From: Jaltomata sinuosa
Taxonomy: Eukaryota; Streptophyta; Magnoliopsida; Solanales; Solanaceae
NCBI GenBank assembly: GCA_003996215.1
Contig: QJPP01000864.1
Span: 124,001 to 188,000 of the forward strand
Reading direction: 5' to 3'
DNA: 64,000 nucleotides
Position 1 is the first letter of the stretch, and every line of letters begins with the position of its first letter. Shown piece after piece: positions 24,574 through 37,356 of the stretch. A program made the position numbers and the translations under genes. The notes below the pieces were generated by a model, which saw nothing but the letters and a program-made list of their open reading frames with translations, was not told where the DNA came from and made no database searches.

Positions 24574-25176
24574 GTGGTTACATGTACCTTATCCATCTTC
24601 TCTTATGATGTTTATGCATTGATAGATCCAGGGGCGACCCTATCATATGTTACTCCATTTATTGCTAAGAAGTTTGGAATAGAGCCAGAGTTATTACGTG
24701 AGCCATTTGCAGTATCGACTCTAGTAGGAGAGTCTATTATACCTAAAAGGATCTACAATGGGTGTCTAATAACAGTATGTGGCCATGATACATTGGCTAA
24801 CTTAATAGAGCTAGATATGGTTGATTTTGATGTCATTATGGGCATGGGCTGGCTATCCTCATATTATGCTACATTTGATTGCCGAGCTAAGATTGCTCGA
24901 TTCCATTTCCCGGGAGAGCCAGTCTTGGAGTGGAAAGGGAATGATGTGATGCCTAGAGGAAGGTTTATTTCCTATCTTAAGACACAAAAGCTTATAACAA
25001 AAGGGTGTTTATATCACCTAGTCCATGTCAGAGACCTTGAAGTTGAGGAACATGTGTCAACTCTTCAGTCCGCACCCATTGTGAATGAATATCCAGATGT
25101 GTTTCCTGATGAACTTCCTGTATTACTTACGGTTAGAGATATTGACTTTGGTATCGACCTAGATCTCGATACCTAG
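24574..25176 (+). pseudogene. Retropepsin-type protease region and linker
   Basis: VYALIDPGATLSYVTPF carries the aspartic protease motif (D-P-G in place of the classical D-S/T-G). DFDVIMGMGWLSS follows about 70 residues later, the conserved flap/end motif of plant gypsy proteases. The frame ends in TAG (25174-25176), immediately before the conserved PISIPPYRMAP start of RT; a full-length relative would read through here. Confidence 0.85.
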
Positions 25177-26420
25177 CCTATATCCATTCCGCCTTATAGA
25201 ATGGCACCCGCAGAGTTGAAAGAGCTAAAGGAGCAGTTGAAAGATCTACTTGATAAGGGTTTTATTCGACCCAGTATATTTCCATGGGGCGCTCCAGTAC
25301 TATTTGCACGTAAGAAGGATGGCACAATGTGAATGTATATAGATTACAGGCAGTTGAATAAAGTGATAATAAAGAATAAGTACCCCCTACCCAGAATAGA
25401 TGATTTATTTGATCAGTTGCAGGGAGCTAAATGTTTTTCAAAGATTGACTTAAGGTCTGGTTATCACCAGTTGAGGATATGTGAAGTAGATATTATGAAG
25501 ACAACCTTCAGAACTAGATATGGGCACTTTGAATTCCTTGTCATGTCATTTGGACTAACGAATGCCTCAGCAGCCTTCATGGATATGATGAATAGGGTTT
25601 TCAAACCCTTTCTTGATATGTACGTGATTGTATTTATAGATGATATCTTGATATATTCACGTGATGAGGCAAAGCATTCATATCATCTTATCAGTTCTAT
25701 AGACTCTTAGAGAGCACCAACTTTATGCAAAGTTTTATAAATATGAGTTCTGGATGAACTCAGTAGCTTTTCTTGGCCATGTAGTCTCTGGTGAAGGTAT
25801 CAAAGTGGACTTTCAGAAGATAGAGGCTGTGAAGAGATGGCCTCGACCTACCACTTTGATAGAAGTACGTAGTTTCTTGGGGCTCGCCAGTTATTACAAG
25901 AGGTTTGTGGAGGGATTTTCCTCTATTTCTTCCCCATTGACTAAATTAACACAGAAAGCATCCAAATTTCAATGGTCAGATGCTTGTGAAAGAAGCTTTC
26001 AAGAGCTAAAAGATAGATTGACTACAACTCCTGTATTGGCCTTACCCGAGGGCACGGAAGGGTATGCCATTTTATGTGATGCTTCAGGTGTCGGCCTAGG
26101 ATGCGTCTTAATGTAACATGGGAAGGTTATAGCATATGCTTCTCGACAATTGAAAAAGCATGAACAAAAATACCCCACGCATGATTTAGAGCTTGCAATA
26201 GTTGTATTCGCACTTAAGATTTGGCGCCACTATTTGTATGGGGTACATGTTGACATATTTACAAACCATAAGAGTCTCCAATATCTCTTCAAGCAAAAGG
26301 AGTTGAATTTGAGGTAGAGAAGGTGGGTAGAGTTGCTGAAAGACTACGATGGCAATATTCTCTATCACCCCGGTAAAGCCAACATTGTAGTGGATGCTCT
26401 CAGTCGTGTGTCTATAGGAA
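25177..26420 (+). pseudogene. Reverse transcriptase and RNase H, disrupted
   Basis: RT motifs in order: IPPYRMAPAELKELK (25190), IDYRQLNKV after an in-frame TGA (25330-25332), FSKIDLRSGYHQ with the first catalytic Asp, FGLTNASAAFMD, and VFIDDIL with the Asp pair (about 25630). A frameshift near 25700 leads to FLGHVVSGEGIKVD and a SYYKRF block. RNase H follows (AILCDASGVGLG with the first acidic residue, then HDLELAIVVFALK), broken by TAA at 26114 and TAG near 26315. The catalytic residues are still readable; the frame is not. Confidence 0.9.
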
Positions 26421-26518
26421 AGCTAGCATATTTGACACCCGCTCAACATGAAGTAGCATGAGATGTTCACGAATTAGCCAGTCTAGGAGTTCAACTTCTA
26501 GATTCTGAAGATGGAGGT

Positions 26519-27600
26519 GTGATTGTGCAGAACACTACAGAGTCATCATTAGTGGCGTTAGTGAAAAAAATACAATATGATGATCCGTTATTACTCCAGT
26601 ACAGAGAAGGGATTCAACAACATAAAATTTTAGCATTTAAGATGGCGGGGGATGGTTCCTTAAGGTGTCGAGGAAGACGATGTGTTCCTAATGTAGATGG
26701 TCTAAGACAAAAGATAATGGATGAAGTATATTGCTCCCAGTATTCCATTCATCTATGCTCTACAAAGATGTACCATGACCTTAAAAAGGTCTACTAATGG
26801 AATGACATAAAAAGGGATATAGCTGAGTTTGTAGCACAGTGCTCCAACTGCCAGCAAGTGAAAGCATAACATCAAAGGCCTGGTGGCCTAGCTCAAACTA
26901 TGAGCATTCCAGTGTGGAAATGGTAGGCCATTAACATGGATTTTGTTACAGGTTTGCCTTCCTCATTTCATAAGCATGACTCTATTTGGGTGATCATTGA
27001 TCGATTAACAAAATCAGCCCACTTCTTACCAGTTAAGTCTTCCAGTACCACAGAAGATTATGCCAAACTATATATAAGAGAGATTGTTCGCTTGCATGGA
27101 ATTATAATATCCATCATTTCAGATAGGGGTGCCCAGTTCACCTCACATTTTTGGAGGTTATTCCAGGAGAGTTTGGGAACACAGGTGAACCTTAGCACTG
27201 TATTCCATCCACAGACAGATAGCCAAGCCTAGCGCACTATTCAGACACTCGAAGATATGTTGAGAGCATGCGTTTTGGACTTTAAAGGCAATTGGGATGA
27301 TCATTTGTCCTTGATAGAATTTGTCTATAATAATAGCTATCTCTCAAGTATTGTTATGGATCCGTTTGAAGCTCTTTACAGGCGAAGATGTAGGTCACCT
27401 GTTGGTTGGTTTGATGTAAGTGAGACTCAAATATTGGGATCAGATCTTGTCCATCAAGCAGTTGAAAAGGTAAAGCTAATACAGGAGCGGTTGAAGACCT
27501 CTCAAAGTCAGACCTCTCAAAGTCGACAAAAATATTATACAGATGTGCGACGCAGAGATTTAGAGTTCTAAGTTGATGACTGGGTATTCTTGAAAGTATC
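26519..27600 (+). pseudogene. Integrase, disrupted, with lost zinc-finger His and DDE Glu
   Basis: The N-terminal HHCC finger reads VYCSQYSIH; the family has His where Tyr stands here. CSNCQQ gives the two Cys. The core has MDFVTGLP, then ISDRGAQF (second acidic residue). The conserved HPQTDGQSER motif reads HPQTDSQA followed by TAG (about 27230), so the catalytic Glu codon position is a stop. The C-terminal YRRRCRSPVGWFD block is kept. Integration activity from this copy is excluded. Confidence 0.9.
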
Positions 27601-28008
27601 ACCTATGAAGAAGGTTATGCAATTTGGCAAGAAAGGTAAGTTGAGCCCTAGATATAATGGTCCTTATAGAATCCTAAAGAGAGTTGGCCAAGTAGCCTAT
27701 GAGGTTGATTTACCTTCTGAGTTAGCAGCAGTGCATTCAATCTTTCACGTGTCTATGTTACGTAAATGCTTAGCAGATCCTTCTCAAGTTATCCTTTTAG
27801 TGGGTATAGAGCTCTCCAAATATTTATCATATGAATAAGTCTCGGTGGCCATACTAGATAGAAAAATCAAAAAATTGAGAAAAAAAGAAATAGCTTCACT
27901 TAAAGTCCTATGGAAAAGTCAGAATGTAGAAAAAGCCACGTGGGAAGCAGAGGCTGACATGAGGGACAAATATCCCCACTTATTCAAGGAACAACCAGAA
28001 GGTTCTTA
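27590..28008 (+). pseudogene. Integrase C-terminus with chromodomain-like tail
   Basis: LSPRYNGPYRILKRVGQVAYEVDLP, then HSIFHVSMLRKC, then ILDRKIKKLRKKEI and VLWKSQNVEKATWEAEADM, ending at TAA 28006-28008. This order (integrase C-terminal SH3-like domain, then a KVxW...EATWE chromodomain-like motif) marks chromovirus Ty3 elements. One stop (about 27836) lies inside. Confidence 0.8.
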
Positions 28009-28654
28009 AAGTTATTACTCCTTTCATTTGAGTATCAATTTTAGCCGTATTTGTTAATACTATTTTATCAAACTTCCCTTGCATTGCCGGGTATGAGTGG
28101 TTTTGTTGCCGAATTGATAGTATTTTTTCGGAATAATTACCGGCCAAGAATATCTTTTAATTCCAAAACTACTAATTACTTTTGTAATGGCAATTGGAAT
28201 TATATTAACTCCTATTTATTCATTATCTATGTCACGCCAGATGTTCTATGGATACAAGCTATTTAATGCCCCGAAGGATTATTTTTTTGATTCTGGACCG
28301 CGAGAGTTAAATATGCTAAATGTTTAGGTACTTGATACGTTCCTATGATTCAAGAGTTCTATGTGTTCCTCAGAGTTGAGGTGTAAAGTCGAAGGAGTAT
28401 GAGGTAAGATATATCAACTACTATAGTTTTCATTCTTGTAAGGTCAAGCGGAGCCTCGTTGATACCTGTTGAATATTATTCTCTTGTTGTGATGCTCTGT
28501 GAAGCGTATAATATGTGCTTTGGTTAAATGGAAAGTTTTGGAAAGGCCAGTTTACAAGGGAAACTCTGCCAAATTCTTTTTGAGAAGAGGCAGATTTAGA
28601 ATAAATTTAAGTCGTATCCTTCATTCGGGGATGAATGATCCCAAGGTGGGATAA
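28009..28654 (+). other. 3' untranslated region and polypurine tract
   Basis: Non-coding spacer between pol and the 3' LTR. A purine tract, AAGGTGGGA (28643-28651), sits just before the LTR start at 28655, matching a second-strand primer. Confidence 0.65.
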
Positions 28655-28702
28655 TGTAATGCCCCAAACTTAAGATACACGTGCAACTCGTAAATGCAAA
28701 GG
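28655..28702 (+). repeat. 3' LTR of the plus-strand gypsy element, first 48 bp
   Basis: TGTAATGCCCCAAACTTAAGATAC matches the 5' LTR start. The LTR is cut at 28702 by the nested element and resumes at 40828. Confidence 0.95.
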
Positions 28703-31700
28703 TGTCACGACCCAATTTCTCAGTCATGATGGCACCTACAACCCCCCAGTAGGCAAACCAATCCCCATAGCTCAGAACAGTTAGTAATGAGCTACTTTCT
28801 AACAGTTTAAGCGGAAGAACAAATAAATAAGCGGAAGCAAGGGAACAAGATGAATAAACTGGATAACCAAAGTAATATAAATGCAAAGCGGAAGCTAAAC
28901 CAACCCAAAACCTGGTATCAAGCATATAAAAGCCGAACTACAACATGAGTACAAAGGGTCCAAAAAAAAAATATACATAAGCTGTCTCTGAATAGTAACA
29001 GAATACAGAATATACAAATGGTAAACCAAGTCAAGCTCTGAACGCCAAGAGCTCACCCTCAGCCTGGATGAGCCAAAAATAGCTTCCTGCACGAGTCTCT
29101 GGCGCTCTAACGGCGATGGCCCACACCATGATCTGCACCAAAAGATGTAAGAGGGTAGGGTGAGCACCAAATGCGAAGCATAAGGTACCCCGTAGGTATC
29201 ATAGGCTGACAATGCACATATAAAGTAAAAGAACAGTAGCAGGCAGAGTAGAAATAAACAGTCACAAAAATCAATGATAAAATACACAGGAACTAGACCA
29301 GAGGGAAGACAACAGAAAGCAACAAGCAAGGCTAGCAAATAGAATATATACATGGCAAACACAGGTGAAAATGAGAACGACACACCTGGGATCCTCGCAA
29401 AAATAGTATATATAGATAAGTTCTAGCAAGGGATGGTATACCAGTAACCTCAAGTATATAGAATGGGAGAGAAGGATAAAGTAGACATGCTCGATAAACA
29501 GAATGAATAAACACCCAAACCATGCCAATTCTCAAATCCATAAGTAACAGTCTAGCAAGTCCAATTCCAGACTTATAACCTTAGTAGAGAACAAATTTGT
29601 AATTAAGTAAAGAGAGTCTACCTACAGTCCCCCCGCCGCCCAAACAACCGAGGAACGCATTCAAGTGAAAACAAACCCTCCGGCCGCCCATACAACCGAA
29701 GCATACAATCAACAAACAAAAAACAAGGGTGGTACCTCAAACGATGTATGTCATGATGCATGATGACCCTAGGGTGAAATAGAATCTCTGTATGTACCTC
29801 CTCCGGTGTCGATCGAGCCCAGCAGGCAGGTTCCATAGAAGGACTCAGCTCGTATACCTCTACTCCACCGTATACTCTTCCCCCCGGCACACACAGGCCG
29901 AAGCTCCTAGCCTGGACTAGCAAGGTCCATGGAGGTCCCGGACCCCATACTAAAATACATAATCAAAATGTGCCCTCCGAAATTGAGTCCGGGTTCAAGC
30001 CAGTGGCTAATTCTCAAATATGCATGCCTAGACCCTGTCTAGGACAAAACAATGGAAAAAGATGTCTCAAAAACCTTTCCAAGGGTGCCCGGGTACAACT
30101 GGACCCGAGCCTAAAACCACTTCAAATCAGTGAGAAAACTCAGCTAGCACTCCGACCCGATCGAGTCTAGCAATAGTAGTAAATCATGATAAAACCATAT
30201 TTTTAACCTTCTTTTACCCCAAGAAGATTCACGTATCAAGTCAAATCATTTCCAAATCTAATTTCATTAAAAACAGGCCCCCGGGGCGATGCAAGGTTTA
30301 GAAAATCAGTTTTCGTAGGCCCGAAGCCAAAAACCATAATAAAATGTGGAAAACCTCTTTATATGCATGGAAATGATATGATCATCACAAATAGCTGTCT
30401 GGCAGCTCACAATCAACCTAACGGCCCTGCACAGGCTCCGAAACTACTCAGCAAGCATAACCAGTCTAGAAGGATATTTCTATGTTCGGGACTTGCGGAC
30501 ATTCCCAATAATCCCACCTTCTAATTCCAGAGTCAACAAGACCTCCAACTAATAGGAATACTACACACAATGGAGGAAAGAAATAAGACAAATCATGGAA
30601 AAATGGTCAAAGTCTGTGGTACCAACCTAATAACCCGACCCAAGGATGCCAACTAGTACAATTTTATATGATATATGCAAAGTCTAGGGAGTTAAGTCGT
30701 AACCTACCTGTCATCCGACGACAAGCTGCGGGAACGAGAATATCGAAGGCCGAGTTGCTCCGAGAAACTTCGAATGAGAATCAAACTATCAAATTCATGA
30801 ATATAACGTTAAAATGAGTCTAACGGTACCCATATTGCTACAATTATAGCCGGGTCAATATCCGAATCAAAAGCGGGCCTGCGAGGCCCACAATCCAAAA
30901 CCAAAATCGAAAAGAGGCACGATGATCCCAATGGTGCCAAAAAGCTATGCTCCAAATTTGAGCACAATTGGCCAAGAGGAAGGGCGCCAAATCAGCCCGC
31001 AAAGATTGGGGTTTAAGGAGTGGAAATTTACAAAATAGAATGGAAATTGGGAAAGGATTACTTACCACAAAGGCGAAAACCCGAGTCAAGAAGGATAATT
31101 TACCACTCCCACGAGCATGCACCAGTTGGATGACCAGAATTCACAAGCAAGAACTCAAGCTTAGAGAAGGGCGTCAATAGAGGTTTTAAGAAATTTCAAG
31201 AGAAGAGGGAGCTTACCAAACGACGAAGAAGTACGGAAAATCCACCCACAATCGACTTCCCAAGGCTTGGAATCAATATAGAGCAAATTGTTGGAGAGAA
31301 TTTAGAGTTTAGAGTGAGAAAAAGTGAGAGAGAATGCTGGAAAATTGAACTCCCAGCTTTATATAGCTGCTAGAAAATGGCAAGCGTCATCGGCGCTAGG
31401 CCAGCGCCAACAACCCTGAAGGGGTGGCAGGTACCTCAGCGCTATCGCGTTAGGAGGGACGCGATCGCGCTGTGGCGCGATTGCGCTGGCCTTGGCGCGA
31501 TTGCGCTGAAGGCTGGCCTGCAACTATTTTTCTGCAATTTCTCTAACACTCCACGGGGTGTTTCGGGCACAATCGGAAACCGATATTCAAAAAACAATAA
31601 TGCTAACAAAGTGGAAACGACGTTCCAGACTCAACGGAATTGACAGAACTCCCATACGAGGTCATTTCTGAGAAATGTTGACCCAAGTAAATACTAACGA

Positions 31701-32170
31701 AAAGGAACTCAAAGGCTCGAAATGAGTTCGGCTCACCCGGAACCCAAACCAACCATCTTCCTAGCCCAAACTCAATATTCCAGAGCTAATGGAATTGTCG
31801 TATTTTGAATACGACACTCCGATCATCGAAAGTCACCCAAAGTTGCATTTTTCACTCTAAATGGCCTGAAAACTGAGAAAACAACACAAAACCAACACCG
31901 GAAGTTTTCAGGCCTCAACTGAAGGTCCAACTAGACCAAACTCATCGCTCCGGAGCTAACAGAACTGTCAAAATTCAATTCCAAGCATGTTAGATAAGAA
32001 TGTTGACTAAAGTCAATGATATTCTGAGTTTGAAGCTCTAAAATAGGAAAAGGGGTAAAACCACCAAACGAACGATCCCAGCAAGCCATAAGTGACTTGG
32101 CGCCGCTACAGGAAAGCTCTAATAGTACAATGAATGCGTAAATGCGAAGATGACCAGAAGGGTCATCACA
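28703..32170 (-). repeat. 3' LTR (element orientation) of the nested gypsy element
   Basis: 3468 bp, matching 37357-40822. It contains a GC-rich block at about 31440-31520 with repeated GCGCGAT and TTGCGCT words that is mostly absent from the partner LTR (about 40130-40160), so one copy lost or the other expanded it. Confidence 0.95.
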
Positions 32171-32189
32171 ACATCCACTACTAAAGAGA

Positions 32190-32509
32190 CTTTCATCCTC
32201 GAAAGTCAAGAAGAAGGAAGTACCTGAAGGATCGAACAACTGCGGATACTGAGCACGTAACTCACTCTCGGCCTCCCAAGTAGCCTCCTCGACCAGATGG
32301 TGCCTCCACTGAACTTTCAGAATTGGGATCTCCCTAGATCTTAATCTCCTGATATCTCTGGCTAGGATGGCTATCGGCTCCTCAACAAATGATAAGCTCT
32401 CATCCAACTGAATCGGATCCCACTTCAACATATGAGACTCATCGGGAGTATACCGGCACAATATCGAGACATGGAAGACTGGATGAACAGCTAAAAATAT
32501 CGGAGGCAA
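32190..32509 (-). pseudogene. Nested element: integrase C-terminus and chromodomain-like tail
   Basis: Residues give HPVFHVSIL, then SHMLKWDPIQLDESLSFVEEPIAIL, then RRLRSREIPILKVQW and EEATWEAESEL. This is the chromodomain-like end of chromovirus integrases, thought to direct insertion to particular chromatin. The frame then reads on into the LTR, so it is open but ends with non-family residues. Confidence 0.8.
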
Positions 32510-32734
32510 GGCTCACATGTAGGCAACACTACCAACCCATTGTAGGATCTCAAACGGCCCAATAAACCTGGGGCTTAGCTTGCCCCACCGACCAAACCTC
32601 ACCACGCCTGGGTGACACACGAAGGAAAACCAGATCACCAACACTGAACTCTAAGGCACGAAGTCTACGATCATCGTAGCTTTTCTGCCTACTCTGGGCT
32701 ACTCTAAGTCTATCATAGATCAAACGGACTCGGT

Positions 32735-33610
32735 CTAAGGAATTTCTAAGTAAGTCTGACTCTGCGGTCTGGACTCCAACCCATCAAACCAACCAATAGG
32801 CGATCTGCAACGCCTACCGCATAAAGCCTCAAAAGGTGTCATACCAATGCTCGAATGAAAGCTATTATTATACGCAAACTCGGCCAATGGCACGAACTGA
32901 TCCCATGAACTTCCAGAGTCAAGTACACAGGCCCAAAGCATGTCCTCCAGGACCTGAATAGTCCTCTCGGACTGGCCATCTGTCTGAGGGTGGAAAGCAG
33001 TACTAAGCTGAACCTCCGTACCCAAATCCCTCTGTATAACTCTCTAGAACTAAGATATGAACTGAATGTCGCGGTCTGAAATGATAGAAGCTGGGACCCC
33101 GTGCAATCGTACAATCTCAGAAATGTAGATCTGAGCTAACCTCTGTTACCCGTAGGTAGTCTGAACTGGCAAGAAATGCGCTGACTTGGTCAGCCTATCA
33201 ACGATCACCCAAATGGAATCAAACCTCCGAGTAGTATGAGGCAAACCAACAACAAAGTCCATAGTAATACCTTCCCATTTCCACTCAGGAATAGGAAGTC
33301 ACTGTATTAAGCCACCCGGTCTCATGTGCTCGAGCTTCAGCTGCTGACAGTTCAAGCACCGAGATACAAACTCCACTATGTCCGGCTTCATACCACCCCA
33401 CCAGTAAAGCTATCTCAGATCTTTATACATCTTTGTTGCGCCAGGATGAATAGAGTATCTAGAACAATGTGCCTTATGGAGTATCAACTGTATCAAATCA
33501 CCAACTCTCGGAATACAAAGTAGACCCTCAAACCTCAAAATACCATCAGAACCCAAAGTAGCCCGGATGGCCTCATCTCGAACTACCTGATCACGAAGGT
33601 CACACAAACT
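32735..33610 (-). pseudogene. Nested element: integrase
   Basis: HHCC finger present: HKAHCSRYSIHPG, then CLNCQQ, interrupted by stops near 33412 and 33303. The core ends with FHPQTDGQSERTIQ, so the catalytic Glu is intact here, unlike in the surrounding element. AEFAYNNSFHSSIGM and RRCRSPIGW follow. Frame breaks at about 33040-33130 separate the core halves. Confidence 0.85.
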
Positions 33611-33645
33611 CTGATCCTCAAACTGTCGGCTCTGAATTTGATCAA

Positions 33646-34300
33646 CTAGGGTAGAGCGAACCTCAACACTGGCAAGAACTCTACTGGGAACCGATAAGTC
33701 AAGCCTAACTGACGTTTATCCAAGGATTGGATGTCCAAGTCCAACGGTCGCTCAGAAACTAAAAGTGAAGCTAGACTGCCCATACTCACCGCCTTCTGAC
33801 TCAAGGCATCTGCTACCACATTTGCCTTGCCCGGATGGTATAAAATAGTGAAATCATAGTCCTTCAGCAACTCAATCCATCTCCTCTGCCTCGAGTTCAT
33901 CTCGCGCTGACTCGTAATATACTGAAGACTACGGTGGTCGGTGAATATCTCACAATGAACTCCATATAGATAGTGCCTCAAGATCTTGAGCATGAAAACT
34001 ACCGCCACCAACTTTAAGTCGTGAATAGGGTAGTTACGCTCGTGAACCTTTAGCTGCCTCGACGCATATGGTATCACTTGACCCTACTGCATCAACACAC
34101 AACCAAGACCGACCCCTGAAGCATCACAATACACGGAGAAACCCTGACCCTCAACCGGCAAAGTCAGAACTGAAGCTGAAGTCAATAAGGCCTTAAGCCT
34201 CTAGAAGCTATCCTCACACTGATCAGACCACTGGAATGGAACATCCTTCCTAGTCAGCATAGTCAAGGGTGCTGCTATGGAAGAAAATCCCTCAATGAAT
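33646..34300 (-). pseudogene. Nested element: RNase H
   Basis: The frame 33646-34077 has MIPYASRQLKVHERNYPIHDLKL, FTDHRSLQYI and the ADALSQKA end motif, typical of Ty3 RNase H. An in-frame stop (about 34087) separates it from the upstream acidic-residue part (34290-34090). Confidence 0.9.
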
Positions 34301-35318
34301 CATTTGTAATACCTGGCTAACCCAATAAAGTTGCGAACCTCAGTAGGAGTGATAGGTCTAGGCCAATCACGAACTGCAGAAATCTTACCCGGATCAACTC
34401 TAATCCCATCCTTAGACACCACATGTCCTAGGAATGCAACTAACTCTAACCAAAACTCACACTTTGAGAACTTGGCATAAAGCCGATGATCTCTCAAAGT
34501 CGGAAGTACATTCCTCAAGTGCTGCTCATGCTCATCTCTACTCCTCGAGTATACCAGGATGTCATCAATGAAGACTACACGAACATATCCAAGTACGGGC
34601 TAAGCACCCTGTGCATCAAGTCCATGAACGCAGCGGGGGCATTAGTCAACCCAAAAGACATCATCAGGAACTCATAGTGACCATAACATGTCCTGAATGC
34701 TGTCTTAGGGATGTCCTCCGCCCTAATCCTCAACTGATGGTAGCCGGACCTCAGATCAATCTTTGAAAATATGGCAGAACCCTGAAGCTGATCAAATAAG
34801 TCATCAATCATGGGCATCGGATACCTATTCTTCACTGTCACCTTATTCAGCTGTCGATAGTCAATACACATCTGCATCGACCCATCCTTCTTCTTCACAA
34901 AGAGGATATGAGAACCCCAAGGAGACACACTCGGTCTAATAAACCTCTTAGCTAATAAATCATGGAGCTGCTCCTTAAGCTCTCTCAACTCAGTAGGAGC
35001 CATACGGTAAGGAGGAATAGAAATGGGCCTGGTGCCTGGCTCTAACTCAATGGCGAAATCAATATCCCTCTCAGGTAGAAGGCCTGGTAGGTCAGTAGGA
35101 AACACATCTAGGAAGTCTCTAATCACACGAACAGACTCAAAAGACGTAGGGTCAACACTAGCATCTCGGACATATGCTAGATAAGCTAGACACCCACTGG
35201 AAATCAACTTCCTAGCTCGAAGATGAGAGATGATCCCAGATGGTGCATGGCTAACAGAACCCTGCCACACAACCGGGATACACCAGGCACGGCTATGGTA
35301 ATGGTCTTGGCATAGCAA
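34300..35318 (-). pseudogene. Nested element: reverse transcriptase
   Basis: The frame 34575-35318 stays open for 247 codons: IPPYRMAPTELRELKEQ, FVKKKDGSMQMCIDYRQLN, FSKIDLRSGYHQ (first catalytic Asp), FGLTNAPAAFMD. A frameshift at about 34580 precedes the VFIDDIL motif (Asp pair, about 34565). FLGHVVSKDGIRVDP and LARYYK follow in 34300-34518. All RT catalytic residues are readable; one indel breaks the frame. Confidence 0.9.
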
Positions 35319-35437
35319 TCCAAAACTGCATGGTGAGGGGATAACTAGTCTATGCCCAGTATCATATCAAAGTCTAACATATCAAGTATCATCAAGTCAG
35401 CCCAAGTATCCAAATCAGCAACGAAAATCACACAGGA

Positions 35438-35662
35438 TCACACAATTTGATCCACTACTAAAAATTCTCCTACTGGGGTCGAAATAGAAACATGAACATA
35501 CAATGGCTCACTAGCCAACCCCAAACACGGCAAAAAGTAGGCAGATATATATGAACAAGTGGATCCAGGATCAAACAAAGCATAAGCTGGCTGACGATAT
35601 ACAGAAATCGTACATGTGATTACAGCATCCGAGGCCTTTGCCTCCAGTCTCCCAGGGACCAC
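35438..35662 (-). pseudogene. Nested element: protease
   Basis: PAYALFDPGSTCSYISAYF contains the D-P-G-S protease motif. The frame stops at 35438 and the DFDMI-type motif continues near 35360 in another register, so it is broken. Confidence 0.8.
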
Positions 35663-35815
35663 ATAGAACTGACGATGACCTCCACCTGCCCGATCGATAT
35701 CCTTACCACCTACTCTGACATGTGGGGCACCACCCCTAGCCTGACCACTACCCTCTCTAGCCAGAGGCTGAACTGCTCACAACGGCTCGGTCGGCTGAAC
35801 TGTTCCCTGCTGGGG

Positions 35816-37145
35816 GCAATCTCTAGCAAAGTGATCAACCACACCACAAGTATAACAATCCCCTAATGACCTACCCAGTCGGGATGAACTAGCAGAATGT
35901 GAATGGCCACCATGGCCTGATGCCCCGAAAGATGCACCCCTCGAAGACTGACCACTCTAGCCCTGTTAGCTACCCTGACCCTGCTCAACTGAGACCCCGA
36001 CTAAAGTGAAGCCTGAATTGGTCGACTAGACTGACCCTGATGCTGCTGTGGCTGATAACCTCGGCCCCACTGGCCGAAACCTCTACCATCATGCCTAGAA
36101 CCACTGTAACCACCCTGATGTCGAGGCCTCTTATCTCTGACCCCGGTGTCATGACGATGCGAATCCTCAACTATACGGGCATAGTCCGCAATGGCCTGAA
36201 ATGACCGACCGCTAGCAACTAGTATATCTGCAGGCTCTCTGAACTCTCTCCGTAGCCCCCAAATAAATCTACGAACCCTGTCGGCCTCAGTAGGCATAAT
36301 CATGGCCCCAACTTGATCAAGCTGATGGAAACGAGTCTCGTACTCTTAGACAGTCATAGAATCCTGGGAAAGTCTAGTGAACTCCTCCCTCTGACGCTCC
36401 CTGTCGCTTTGTGGCAAGAAATTGGCCATAAAGGCCTCATAAAACTCGGACCAGGTCAAGGGAGGTGACGCAGAAGGCCTGCAAGCAACCTATGCTCTCT
36501 ACCATAACTTCACTGGACCCTCTAGCTGATATGAATTATAGCCAACCCCGTGAGTCTCTAATAGGCCCAAATGGTGCAACATCTCCTTGCAGGTAGTGAT
36601 AAAGTCATGTGGGTCCTGACCCGATGTACCAGCAAATTTTGACGGTGCCAATCTCAGAAACCTACCCAAGGCCTTCTGCTCCATCTCTGTCATAGTAGGG
36701 CGAAGAGCAAGAGGCTGGGCAACCGATGGAACTGGAATAACCTCAGCACGGGGAGCCACAATAACAGGCTGCGCTACTAAACTCTTAACACCCAGGGCTG
36801 CCCCCTAAGCAGATGTATATGCTGCCTCTGAAGGTCTCTCTCCAATCATACCCAGAAGCTGAAGTAACAAACCCCGAATATCTAAATATGGAGCTGAGGC
36901 TGAAGCTGGTACTGGAGATGGTGGTACCTGGGCTATCCCCGGGTCCACATGCTGCTGCTCTGGAGCTAACTCTGGCTCGTAGTCGTACTCAGGCTCTATA
37001 TCTGCTCTAGCAGCTCTAGCAGGCACTGCTACTCTGGGACGACCTCTATCCCTACCTCAGCGACCACCTTGGCCCTAGATGGAGTCGTAGGTATAGGGGC
37101 AGGAGGCTCTCCACCGCCTAAAGCTGAAGCTCTCGTACGAACCAT
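35816..37145 (-). pseudogene. Nested element: gag with CCHC zinc knuckle
   Basis: ATG at 37145 (MVRTRASALGGGEPP), a Pro/Ala-rich N-terminus, then the gag domain (FLRLAPSKFAGTSGQDPHDFI, 36499-36759; DRVRRFIWGLRREF, 36001-36303), a Gly/Gln/Ser-rich linker and the knuckle CYTCGVVDHFARDC (35816-35857). Stops near 37060, 36805, 36490 and 36345 interrupt it. Confidence 0.85.
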
Positions 37146-37342
37146 CTGCGGAAGAGTGAACTAGAACAAATGAGATTTTCAAGAACTTTCAAGGATACTA
37201 CGCACGAAAGAGGAACAAGAACAATCCATTTTCCTAAGATGTCACTATAGCCTCCCGAAGATTGAGTACGGACGTCTCCGCCCTGATCCGCAGGATTTTA
37301 CTAGACATAATCTCATATACCGATGACACCGGTGTACCTAGA

Positions 37343-37353
37343 GCTCTGATCCA
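37343..37353 (-). other. Degenerate PBS of the nested element
   Basis: On minus, TGGATCAGAGC lies four bases inside the LTR. It is the initiator-Met site TGGTATCAGAGC with one base lost. Confidence 0.6.
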
Positions 37354-37356
37354 ATT

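Noticed and set aside
28895..29541. Long hydrophobic minus-strand frames, looking like membrane proteins
   Set aside because: They are in an LTR, overlap each other in several frames, and recur in altered form in the partner LTR (37549-38484); low-information AT-rich translation.
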